From: Sporosarcina sp. D27
Lineage (GTDB): Bacteria > Bacillota > Bacilli > Bacillales_A > Planococcaceae
Assembly: GCF_000586555.1 (NCBI RefSeq)
Contig: NZ_AZUC01000063.1
Location: forward strand, 124,001-188,000
Length of the DNA stretch: 64,000 nucleotides
Direction: 5' to 3'
The notes below the pieces were generated by a model. The model was given only the letters and a program-made list of their open reading frames with translations. It was not told the DNA's origin and did no database searches. The position numbers and the translations under genes are program-made. The stretch's first letter is position 1, and the number at the start of each line of letters is the position of its first letter. Below are positions 16,592-24,560 of the stretch, piece after piece.

Positions 16592-18077
16592 ACGAATGGA
16601 CGGGCACTTGTTGTTCTTTTTGTTCTACTTCCAAAGAATCCCCTAGTAGTTTCTTTTCTTCTTCATCCACACGTTGTTTTTCCTCTGCTGTCATTTTCAC
16701 AATAGAGAATCCAGTCAACGCGTAAATAATTGATAGAATCGGTACAACAAAGTTAATAATCGCGTAAGGTCCGTACTCTGTTACTCCAACACCTAGTGTT
16801 CCAAGGATGAAGACTCCACACGTATTCCACGGGATGAATACAGATGTTAACGTCCCCCCATCCTCTAGCGCACGAGACAGGTTTTTCGAACTGAGACCTT
16901 TTTCTTTATAGGCTTTACTGAACATGCGTGAAGGCACAACAATCGAAATATATTGTTCAGAACATGTTGCATTCGTCATAAAACAAGCACCGATTGTTGA
17001 GATGACGAGTGACGATGTTGACTTTACAACTTTCAATAGCTGATCCATGATCGCCTTCAGCATACCGGAATACTCTAAGATTCCACCGAACGTCATCGCA
17101 ACTATTGTCATCGATACGGTATACATCATTGAGTCCAGTCCACCGCCGTCAAACAAGTTGTCTACGAGCGCATTCCCTGTTTTAATGGAGAACCCTTCTT
17201 GTAATGCAACTAACGCTTCTGTAACCGAGCCACCTTGAATGAAAATCTGGCTCAGGAACCCCATGACGATTCCGACAATAAGTGCTGGAACGGCTGGAAC
17301 TTTTAGTGCGACCATGACAATTACAGCAAGTGGAACGAGTAATAGCCAAGGTGAGATAAGGAAACTCTCTTCCATAACTTTTGAAGTTTGAGCGATAGTA
17401 TTCATATCCAGATTTCCATCTGCGAAACGTCTACCTAGCACGGTGAACACACCAAGAGCGATGACTAGCGCTGGAATCGTTGTATATAACATGTGTTTAA
17501 TATGGTCAAATAGATCTGTACCAGTTAAACCGGAAGCTAAGTTTGTTGTGTCTGAAAGCGGTGACATTTTATCCCCAAAATAAGCACCTGAGATGACTGC
17601 TCCTGCAACCATACCAGCTGGGATTCCCATGCTTAGTCCGATTCCCATTCCTGCAACACCAATCGTCGCCATTGTTGACCACGAACTTCCGATTGCGAGT
17701 GAAACGATTGAACAAATGATCATGATCGCTACTAAGAACCAAGCAGGCGTTATTAGTTTTAGGCCGTAAAAAATCATCGTAGCGACAATTCCTCCACCCA
17801 TCCAAGCACCGATCGTAAGCCCGACGAGCATGATGATTACGACTGCAGGAAGCGCTAGGCGAATCCCTTTATACATCATTTCCTCTATTTCTTTCCAGTT
17901 GAATCCATATTTCCAAGCGACCAGTGATGCAATTGAAGTTCCAACGATTAACGGCATATGAGGGCCCTGTTTAAGCCAGACCACAGTGACAAGCATGACG
18001 CCAATCATAATTACTAACGGCAAAATCGCCATCCAAAAATTTATCTCACGTTTCTCTCTAGTTTTTCTCTGTTCCAT
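16590..18077 (-). CDS. NhaC-family Na+/H+ or organic-anion antiporter
   Basis: This 495-residue integral membrane protein has about 11-12 helices and typical NhaC segments, such as SGAYFGDKMSPLSDTTNLAS and NATCSEQYISIVVPSRMF, which hold conserved polar and acidic residues. NhaC members exchange Na+ for H+; MleN-type members exchange malate-Na+ for lactate-H+. The operator-like repeat 40 bp upstream is shared with the epimerase/regulator region, so uptake of a catabolic substrate is as plausible as sodium homeostasis. Hydrophilic Glu/Lys-rich C-terminal tail. Confidence 0.88.
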   Translation of the reverse strand: MEQRKTREKREINFWMAILPLVIMIGVMLVTVVWLKQGPHMPLIVGTSIASLVAWKYGFNWKEIEEMMYKGIRLALPAVVIIMLVGLTIGAWMGGGIVATMIFYGLKLITPAWFLVAIMIICSIVSLAIGSSWSTMATIGVAGMGIGLSMGIPAGMVAGAVISGAYFGDKMSPLSDTTNLASGLTGTDLFDHIKHMLYTTIPALVIALGVFTVLGRRFADGNLDMNTIAQTSKVMEESFLISPWLLLVPLAVIVMVALKVPAVPALIVGIVMGFLSQIFIQGGSVTEALVALQEGFSIKTGNALVDNLFDGGGLDSMMYTVSMTIVAMTFGGILEYSGMLKAIMDQLLKVVKSTSSLVISTIGACFMTNATCSEQYISIVVPSRMFSKAYKEKGLSSKNLSRALEDGGTLTSVFIPWNTCGVFILGTLGVGVTEYGPYAIINFVVPILSIIYALTGFSIVKMTAEEKQRVDEEEKKLLGDSLEVEQKEQQVPVHS

Positions 18078-18116
18078 CTGGAACCACCCCCAGCAAAATG
18101 TCAGACTAGAACTAAC

Positions 18117-18139
18117 TGTCGCTTAATAGTCGTTAATCG
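18117..18139. promoter_or_regulatory. Operator-like direct repeat before the NhaC-type gene
   Basis: TGTCGCTTAATAGTCGTTAAT matches the site at 15254-15276 in 18 of 23 positions, including both GTCG cores. It lies 40 bp before the antiporter start. Confidence 0.6.
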
Positions 18140-18300
18140 AATAATAAACTCGCTTTTCTGCATTGTCAATAGTTTTTCTGTAAACGGTTACAATGGTATA
18201 CTAGGTAAGACAGAATGATTTTACACTTATTAGCTCCCTCCTTCCCAGATATTGATAATGTTTTGGGTACAATTCTATAGCACAAAGGTGGTTACTTCCT

Positions 18301-19164
18301 ATGAAAAAGGAGCATAAAAAGGAGACATTCTGGCACTTGATACGTCGATATTTATTTATTGCGGTTGGTGCTGGGCTAGCAGCAGTTGCTTTGGAATTAT
18401 TTTTAATACCAAACTCTGTCATCGACGGTGGGATTATCGGGATTTCACTGATCATCAATTATTTAAGCGACATCCCCTTCGGAATTTTGATTCTGATTTT
18501 CAACTTACCGTTTGTATTTTTTGGGTACAAGCATATCGGGAAAAACTTTTTCCTTTCTTCCACGTTCGCCATTGTATTTTTGGCTGTCATTGAATTTCCA
18601 TTAAAAGCGGTTGGACCATTTGTGACAGACCCACTACTTGCGACAGCGTTTGGAGGCATACTTCTTGGAGCAGGTGTTGGGATTGTCATTCGAAATGGTG
18701 GCGCACTGGATGGAACTGAAATATTAGGGATTTTATTGACGAAAAAAATTCCTTATTCTGTTGGGGAATTCGTGATGTTCCTTAACATCTTCATCTTTGG
18801 TTGGGCAGGTTTTGTGCTCGGCCCTGAAAAAGCAATGTATTCCATTTTGACCTATTACATAGCGGCTAAAGCGATTGACGCGGTGATTCAAGGGTTTGAC
18901 GAGACAAAAGCAGCGATTATTGTTTCGGATGAATTCGAAGAAATGGCAGCTGCAATTAGCAAGCGCTTAGGACGTTCCGTGACGAAGTTGCACGGTAAAG
19001 GTGGATATAGTGATAATGAAAAAGATGTTATTTATGTAGTCGTCACTCGTCTTGAGTTGACGAAGTTAAAAGAGATTGTTCATGATATCGATCCATCCGC
19101 ATTTACGACAATTATGGATACACAAGAAACACACGGTTCACGGTTTAAATCAGCAATCCATTAA
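18301..19164 (+). CDS. YitT family membrane protein (DUF161 plus DUF2179)
   Basis: This 287-residue paralogue of the protein at 6104-6964 has five to six membrane helices with the YitT motif [11 protein letters not shown] and [19 protein letters not shown], then a cytosolic DUF2179 domain with [20 protein letters not shown] ribosome site AAGGTGG lies before the ATG. It is a single gene ending at a terminator. Transport substrate is unknown for the family. Confidence 0.88.
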   Translation: MKKEHKKETFWHLIRRYLFIAVGAGLAAVALELFLIPNSVIDGGIIGISLIINYLSDIPFGILILIFNLPFVFFGYKHIGKNFFLSSTFAIVFLAVIEFPLKAVGPFVTDPLLATAFGGILLGAGVGIVIRNGGALDGTEILGILLTKKIPYSVGEFVMFLNIFIFGWAGFVLGPEKAMYSILTYYIAAKAIDAVIQGFDETKAAIIVSDEFEEMAAAISKRLGRSVTKLHGKGGYSDNEKDVIYVVVTRLELTKLKEIVHDIDPSAFTTIMDTQETHGSRFKSAIH

Positions 19165-19170
19165 CGACAT

Positions 19171-19219
19171 AAAGGGCTGTCCCAAGAGGTCATATACATG
19201 ACACAATGGGCAGCCCTTT
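19171..19219. terminator. Terminator after the second yitT-type gene
   Basis: AAAGGGCTGTCCCA pairs with TGGGCAGCCCTTT. Confidence 0.85.
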
Positions 19220-19270
19220 GATTTACTTTTTAAAAAGGAACTCGTGAAATCATGAAATCCTTTAACCGAT

Positions 19271-19801
19271 TTACTTTCGATTGATATGAAATAGTACATG
19301 TTTTTTTAATGCACTGTCCTCTTTAACTTTCGGATGATAAAATTCCCCAACAAAATCCATACCAATTTTTTTCATCACTTTTTTTGAAGGTTGATTGATA
19401 TCTGCCGTAAAACTATAAATATCATTAAAATTTAATTCGGTGAATCCATATTCTAAACAGGCTGCCGCTCCCTCTGTTGCATATCCTTTTCCCCATGCTT
19501 CTTTTTTGAGTCGCCATCCAATTTCTATGCACGGTGTAAAATCCGCGTCAAATGTTGCCCTATGAAATCCTATGAGCCCAATAAACTCCTTATTTGTTTT
19601 TTCTTCCACGGCATATAGTCCAAATCCACATTCTTCAAATTCAGATATAATTGCTTTATAAAAAGCTTTTGTTTCTTCAGATGTTAAGCTCGCCGGAAAA
19701 TATGTCATGACCTCTTCGTCTGCATTCATTCTCCGAAATGGTTCTAAGTCGGATTCTTTCCAATCCCGTAATTGCAATCTTTCAGTTTCTATATAAATCA
19801 T
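19271..19801 (-). CDS. GNAT-family acetyltransferase, RimJ/RimL type
   Basis: This 176-residue protein starts with the RimJ/L signature IETERLQLRDWKESD and has an acetyl-CoA site in WRLKKEAWGKGYATEGAAAC, followed by NQPSKKVMKKIGM. RimJ/RimL relatives acetylate N-termini of ribosomal proteins or small molecules. It is a single gene at the border of the accessory region. The acceptor is not predictable. Confidence 0.88.
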   Translation of the reverse strand: MIYIETERLQLRDWKESDLEPFRRMNADEEVMTYFPASLTSEETKAFYKAIISEFEECGFGLYAVEEKTNKEFIGLIGFHRATFDADFTPCIEIGWRLKKEAWGKGYATEGAAACLEYGFTELNFNDIYSFTADINQPSKKVMKKIGMDFVGEFYHPKVKEDSALKKHVLFHINRK

Positions 19802-19893
19802 TTTACACCTCTTTAGTTTTCACTCTATCTCTATTGTAGCGCAGCTTTCCCCCCTCAATTGCGGATGATTGCTTTAATAGCTATTTCAATCAG

Positions 19894-20298
19894 TTAAGGA
19901 GCAAATCCATAAAATATTAACGTGAAAATAAAGAGCGAAATAAAACTAATTGCTAGTAATAAAACCAACCATAATAGATACATGATGACTCTTAACCAAG
20001 TTTTAGCAAATAATCTTTTGGCTATCCTAAACGAAACGTAAGCAACAATTACAAGTGTAGGTACAATATACAAGAAAGAAAAGAACCCTACCCAATCATT
20101 AAGACTTTGAAAACCGCCATCCAATACAGGTCCATCATATAAGTGATACTTATCCGATATTTTGGAGATTCCTGATAAAAACACGATTGAAAGCAAAGTG
20201 AAATAAAGGAGAATCGTAACCCGGATCACTCTCTTTTCACGGAACAAAACAACATACATAAAAAGTAAAAACAGAATCAAGACAATTATTTTAAACAC
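19894..20298 (-). CDS. Hypothetical membrane protein (four helices)
   Basis: I do not recognise this 134-residue protein. It has about four hydrophobic helices (residues 3-20, 27-45, 70-90, 103-130) and one extracytoplasmic loop with KYHLYDGPVLDGG. It starts after a GGTGAAA site and stands alone. Low GC relative to the core genes around it suggests accessory DNA. Confidence 0.65.
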   Translation of the reverse strand: MFKIIVLILFLLFMYVVLFREKRVIRVTILLYFTLLSIVFLSGISKISDKYHLYDGPVLDGGFQSLNDWVGFFSFLYIVPTLVIVAYVSFRIAKRLFAKTWLRVIMYLLWLVLLLAISFISLFIFTLIFYGFAP

Positions 20299-20359
20299 TG
20301 TTTCACCTCAATATAAAGAGTCATTCACCAAAAAACTTTTTAAAATCGCTTCAATTTCT

Positions 20360-20779
20360 TTACGCACCTATTGTTTGAAAATGGGTTTCCTCACCATTTT
20401 TAAATACTCTCCCGTATTCAAATTCCTCATTCAACTTGATTTTGTATAATTTATATTCGTCTTCTATACCCTCTACATCTGAACTTTCGTTTAAATATAT
20501 GTTCCATGAATTATCATCGACCTTAATGTCCAAACTCCCAAAACCATTTTCGCCTTCCAAAAAGTCTTGAGTAAGATAGAGATAGCGAACTTTTTCCGAA
20601 TCATTGAACATATATATGCCATTTCCTTTATCACTCTCGGAAGTTTCTATATGCATGATAAAATCTTTTACATCCTTTTTCACTTTATCAATACTGACTT
20701 CTGAAAAAGATACTTCCTCTTTCCCACATCCAGTTAAAATGCTCCCCATCACTAAGATTAGAATTAAAAATCTTCTCAA
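20360..20779 (-). CDS. Hypothetical lipoprotein
   Basis: The TTG at 20779 follows AAGGGGG by 9 bp and gives a 139-residue protein with a signal sequence and lipobox LTGC, so it is likely anchored to the outer face of the membrane. The mature part is acidic, with short beta-prone segments (VRYLYLTQDFL, WNIYLN). An in-frame ATG 24 bp upstream lacks a ribosome site. I do not recognise a family. The upstream region carries a degenerate copy of the cassette-boundary repeat. Confidence 0.65.
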   Translation of the reverse strand: MRRFLILILVMGSILTGCGKEEVSFSEVSIDKVKKDVKDFIMHIETSESDKGNGIYMFNDSEKVRYLYLTQDFLEGENGFGSLDIKVDDNSWNIYLNESSDVEGIEDEYKLYKIKLNEEFEYGRVFKNGEETHFQTIGA

Positions 20780-20814
20780 CCTTCTAGACCCCCTTATAAT
20801 CATTCTATTTAAAC

Positions 20815-20863
20815 AATCCCATCGCGCTGTTGTGGCACATCTGTATTCCATTATCGCCCGCTA
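20815..20863 (-). repeat. Cassette-boundary repeat, degenerate copy E1
   Basis: Gene-sense GCGGGCGAT at one end and GCGATGGGATT at the other resemble the ends of the repeat family. It is the weakest member. Confidence 0.3.
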
Positions 20864-20919
20864 TGGATGATTAATGAACTAACATTGTTCCTGTTTTGCA
20901 ATTGGAGATTCATGTTTTT

Positions 20920-21132
20920 TCATTCAGAAATTCCATCGCTTTCCACAATAAAATTCTGCCAGTAACTACCCATTTCCTTATCAAATAGGATTATGCTTCG
21001 TTCATCTGCTGAAATTAACTCATACCTGTATTTAATTGTTTTTGCGTTATCTAGCGAGTGAGATATTAAACCAGATCTAAAAAATAGACATACTGTCACT
21101 TCTACGCCTTCAATTTGGTCTGGTTGAAACAC
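20920..21132 (-). pseudogene. 3' fragment of an unidentified gene, joined to a boundary repeat
   Basis: About 65 codons encode a soluble beta-rich sequence (ITVCLFF-like start, then TIKYRYELISADERSIILF and GSYWQNFIVE). There is no ribosome site, and the reading frame runs straight out of boundary repeat E2, so the 5' part of the gene appears to have been lost at that repeat. It may be translated only if a start arises within the repeat. Confidence 0.55.
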
Positions 21133-21161
21133 AAACTCTATGCAAGAAAAGCCTCCGATTG
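21116..21161 (-). repeat. Cassette-boundary repeat E2
   Basis: Gene-sense TCGGAGGCTTTTCTTGCATA and GTTTGTGTTTCAA match copy E3 closely. It lies 17 bp after the stop of the M1 peptidase remnant and joins the truncated gene at 20920-21132. Confidence 0.7.
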
Positions 21162-21178
21162 ATGAACGTTATAGCGAT

Positions 21179-22612
21179 TTAATTATTTATTTCCAACCAA
21201 GTTGTGAGTTCGGAATCGTCTTCTAGATTAAAATAAGAACGGGCGAATCTTACGAATTCCTCAGTATTTACTTCTTTATACTTATAAAAATCGTAATAAG
21301 TTTTTAAAAATTTTTCTGCCTCTTCTAATCCACCTCTATCTTTAAATAATAGCCATAACATTGTTCTGGCTTTACCGTAGAAGTGTGAATTATTTTCATA
21401 TTGGTCGAGTGGTAGGTTTACAGGTAATGAGGAATCTTTGATTAGTTCAATTCTACCTAGCATTTTCTCATAAGGGACTTCATCATCAGTTTGAGAGAAA
21501 TGAAACATCTCTTCGGCAAATGAGGTAAAGCCCTCATCTAATCAGGCCTCATTATACGGATCATTATTGATAACCCCGTAAAACCACTGATGTGCGATTT
21601 CGTGAACAACCATATTTTTCACAGCCTCATCGCTTACTGGTTTGCTATAAATTGAATCTGCTGTAACAATACCGGGATATTCCATTCCGAGATTATCCAA
21701 CACAATATCTAATTGAGTAAATGGATATGGCCCCAGTATCCCTTGAAAGTAGCGTAATGAATCAGAAGCAATTCCACTAATCTCCTTATACAAATCGTCT
21801 TTCTCTTCAAATCCGAATACCCTTATGTTTACATCCCCCACTTGTTTCTCGACAACAAGCGGATCTTTCAATATAGCTATAAAGATTTCCTTAACATCTT
21901 TTACATGAAATGTACCAGATCTTTGGCTGGGATAACTTTCATCTTCACTTGTAGAAACAAAGGTATACCTTTCCGGAATATCATAAGATACATCAAAATC
22001 ACTGAATCCGGTGTGGTATGTTTCCCCTCTGAATCCATACTCCTCCTTATTCCACTTATGATCCCGATATGTAGCGAGCATGGGATAAAATTGAGCAAGA
22101 TGATAGTTGTCCTTGGTCTTCGTAAAGCGTAATCCACCTACCGGCAAAGTGAATTGGTAAGAAAAATCCACTGCTACATTATCTCCAGGTTGGACCGGTG
22201 TATCCAACGGGATAACTAATGTGTCTTTATTCAAAGTGAATCCGGAAGATTTATCTTCTACTAAAACATCATGTATCTGTAAAGTTGCTGAAACATCCAA
22301 GGTGTTTCCCAACTGCTCTGAACTCTCTTTCGTAAATACGTTTGGAACAAAATAGAATACTAATTCTTGCCACGTATCTTTTGAAGTATTTTTAATTTCC
22401 ACTTCAGTTTCTATTTGAAACTCCCCATCTGTATCCATTTTCAAGTGAATATCATAACGACTTTCATTACCGGATGGTAGCGTTTGAGGTGAAAAATCTT
22501 CTTTAAGCACGTTTTTTTCAACTAGAACTGTCTCTTTGTCTGTGTTTTTGGGGTTAGGTTTCAGAAGAACAAAAATCACCAAGATTAGAATTATAACAAG
22601 TATTATAAGCAT
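21179..22612 (-). pseudogene. M1-family metallopeptidase gene with an in-frame TGA
   Basis: A membrane helix near the N-terminus is followed by an aminopeptidase N-like beta domain and the zinc motif HEIAHQWFYG. The frame then reads NDPYNEA-stop-LDEGFTSF, so TGA (21544-21542) replaces the Trp of the otherwise invariant NEAWLDEGF segment that supplies the third zinc ligand Glu. The same frame continues 120 codons to 21179. One G-to-A change (TGG to TGA) explains it, so I call a recent pseudogene; a sequencing error or readthrough is possible. A start at 22612 lacks a clear ribosome site. Confidence 0.82.
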
Positions 22613-22749
22613 TAATCTCTTTTTAACTGGACACGCCCCACTTCTGTATTTTTTACTTAATACATTTCTATTCTTGATAGGATTTGTAGATTACTTCAAA
22701 ACTGTTAATCCCACGCAAAACCCAAAACCGATATTTATTTTAAACATAA

Positions 22750-22795
22750 TGGCCCGATTGAAGCACAAACCTTATGCAAGAAATGCCCCCGTTTG
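22750..22795 (-). repeat. Cassette-boundary repeat E3 (best conserved)
   Basis: In gene sense it reads AACGGGGGCATTTCTTGC, ATAAGG, TTTGTGCTTCAATCGGGCCA. It serves as the type copy. The DUF6414 remnant reads into it and stops inside it. Confidence 0.85.
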
Positions 22796-23199
22796 AAGTA
22801 CATCCATTTGTTTAGTTAACATAGGTTTAAAATCATTAATTAAATCCATCATATCGAATTTTTCTGGGATATTAAATTTGCCTTCAAAACGAATAATTGC
22901 TGTTTTAGGAATAGTTTCTATATCAAATTCTTCGTCTTCTGTCATATCAAAGTAGTTATCCTTACTATTTTTTTCAAGGAGTTCTTCAAATTCATTACAA
23001 TCAAATATTGGGTTATCAACAATCCCCCCTCGACTTCATCGACATTAGCATAGTTTCCTGATGCAATAGGTATACCCCCACGGACAGATTTAGAAGTGTT
23101 TTTCCTCACCTTTCCAATGTTTACCTTTCTTTCTCCTTATATTAAGGCACTGTAACCTGCAACTTTTTGTGAATCAAAGTAAATTAGATTTTTAAACAT
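22772..23199 (-). pseudogene. DUF6414-like gene, 5' remnant with stop and frameshift
   Basis: Translation from the ATG at 23199 gives MFKNLIYFDSQKVAGYSALI and then a stop; later, in other frames, VRGGIPIASGNYANVDEVEG, a one-base shift at a run of six G's (about 23026-23031), and DNPIFDCNEFEELLEKN...IPKTAIIRFEGKFNIPEKFDMMDLINDFKPM. These match the order of N-terminal DUF6414 segments as I remember them. The frame ends inside boundary repeat E3, so the 3' half of the gene is missing exactly at the repeat. Confidence 0.7.
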
Positions 23200-23290
23200 T
23201 TATTTATTATCCCACCTTGCATTTTTGTTTTTTCTTCTCATAACTTTATCATCCTTCTACAACAAAATCGCCAGTCCCCGGAAGATCTAT

Positions 23291-24010
23291 CTAAGAATTC
23301 TGTTTTTTAGACAGATAACTAAGAGGGTCAACGACCTCGAAAAGTTCACTTTCCTCAATGAACTTTGTAACAATAGATGAGTGCCCTACACCCACAATAA
23401 AGAGAACACGTTCATCCTCAGAATCAATAAGTTTAGTTAAATTTGCAAACATGATGAGGTTTCTTTTATACCACCAACTTAACCAGTTCATCCCAACGTA
23501 ATCAGTAACATCACCAATCCGTGCAATATTCAAATGAAGTTTATTCACCTTCTCAATTAAGGCAGGCGCGTTTAATTCTTTGTAGTAATCGACTACACTT
23601 TTGTCTTCTAACAATACAGGAGCCTCTAGTCCCTCATGTATTTCATTTAGAAGTTTCGGTTGATTTTCCTTTGCCCAACTCTCAACTTCCCCAAAACTCA
23701 TATCTGCATCGCCCATCCAATCAGTCGCATAAATCTGTTCATGTTCCATCTTTAAACCTAACCGAAAGGCTACTTGATATATCTCATTCATTTTTAGTTT
23801 GTATGTACCTAGTTTATATTGATTAAATTCATCGTTATACGATTCACTATCTTCTGGTACCATTTCAACTGCAATTTTAGTTGGTTTAAACTTTTCTAGT
23901 TTAGAGACCAATTCCTCTATTTCTCTTTGTCTTTTTTCGGAATTCAGACCTTCATATTCAGACATATGAAAACTTCCCAGTACAAGAACTTTCGCCTTTT
24001 CTTGTTTCAA
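23291..24010 (-). CDS. DUF5694 domain protein (TraB/erythromycin-esterase-like fold)
   Basis: This 239-residue soluble protein starts VLVLGSFHMSEYEG and contains the Glu-containing strand KIAVEMVPE and the late motif VLFIVGVGHSSIV. A GxxHxxx...E...GxGH layout is typical of the TraB/ChaN-like superfamily that DUF5694 belongs to; no reaction is established. The start is TTG at 24010 after AAAGGGGG. It is a single-gene unit between boundary repeat E4 and the DUF6414 remnant. Confidence 0.72.
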   Translation of the reverse strand: MKQEKAKVLVLGSFHMSEYEGLNSEKRQREIEELVSKLEKFKPTKIAVEMVPEDSESYNDEFNQYKLGTYKLKMNEIYQVAFRLGLKMEHEQIYATDWMGDADMSFGEVESWAKENQPKLLNEIHEGLEAPVLLEDKSVVDYYKELNAPALIEKVNKLHLNIARIGDVTDYVGMNWLSWWYKRNLIMFANLTKLIDSEDERVLFIVGVGHSSIVTKFIEESELFEVVDPLSYLSKKQNS

Positions 24011-24068
24011 TTAAATTCCCCCTTTTTAATATCCATGCATTTACAGCATTGGAGCATACTCTGTTAAG

Positions 24069-24114
24069 TGGCCCTATTCATGAACAACCTTGTACGGTTG
24101 ACGCCACCGTTTGA
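24069..24114 (-). repeat. Cassette-boundary repeat E4
   Basis: Gene-sense AAACGGTGGCGTCAACC...GGTTGTTCATGAATAGGGCCA. It contains a CAACC/GGTTG hairpin and begins 4 bp after the stop codon of the upstream gene. Confidence 0.8.
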
Positions 24115-24117
24115 ATA

Positions 24118-24378
24118 TTACAAAAACAATACTCTTAAAAATAGGAACAGGAAGTATATAACCGGAATAAGTGTTATAACAATCCCCACAATCCTCATAC
24201 GCTTCTTAAATTGTAATGAAAAGCCTATAACCCATAAAACAAATAGCAACAAAAAGTACCATCTGTAAGTTGGTGTTTCAGTCTCCGCAATTCCTGGACC
24301 ACTCATCCACAGCGACAATAACAATACAAATACCCCTGAAATAGCATTCCATAAATGCCTTACCATTGTTTTCCCCAT
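24118..24378 (-). CDS. Hypothetical small membrane protein (86 aa, three helices)
   Basis: The ATG at 24378 follows AAGGAG. The product starts MGKTMVRHLWNAISG and has three hydrophobic helices with two short charged loops (SLQFKKRMR). I do not recognise a family. The longer frame to 24441 would run into boundary repeat E5. The stop codon is almost directly followed by repeat E4. Confidence 0.6.
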   Translation of the reverse strand: MGKTMVRHLWNAISGVFVLLLSLWMSGPGIAETETPTYRWYFLLLFVLWVIGFSLQFKKRMRIVGIVITLIPVIYFLFLFLRVLFL

Positions 24379-24422
24379 TTCCCCACTCCTTGCTTTGTTT
24401 GCTATCACCTTAATCATCCAAC

Positions 24423-24467
24423 TGGCCCGATTAAAGCACAATCCTTATGCAATAAATGCACCTTTTT
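24423..24467 (-). repeat. Cassette-boundary repeat E5
   Basis: Gene-sense GGTGCATTTATTGCATAAGG and ATTGTGCTTTAATCGGGCCA, only a few differences from E3. Confidence 0.82.
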
Positions 24468-24560
24468 ACATAATAAGGGATTAGCAGACCTTATATTTGA
24501 ATCAAATGTTATTCTAGATTTATTAAGGTCTCCATTAGACTTAAATATATTTGTCTTTAT

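Noticed and set aside
19861-19893. Another boundary repeat before the GNAT gene at 19271
   Set aside because: A GATTGCTTTAATAGC segment is similar, but both conserved ends are missing.
22750-22795. Boundary repeats as ordinary rho-independent terminators
   Set aside because: They have no U tract after the hairpin, and the GGGCCA end is as conserved as the hairpin.
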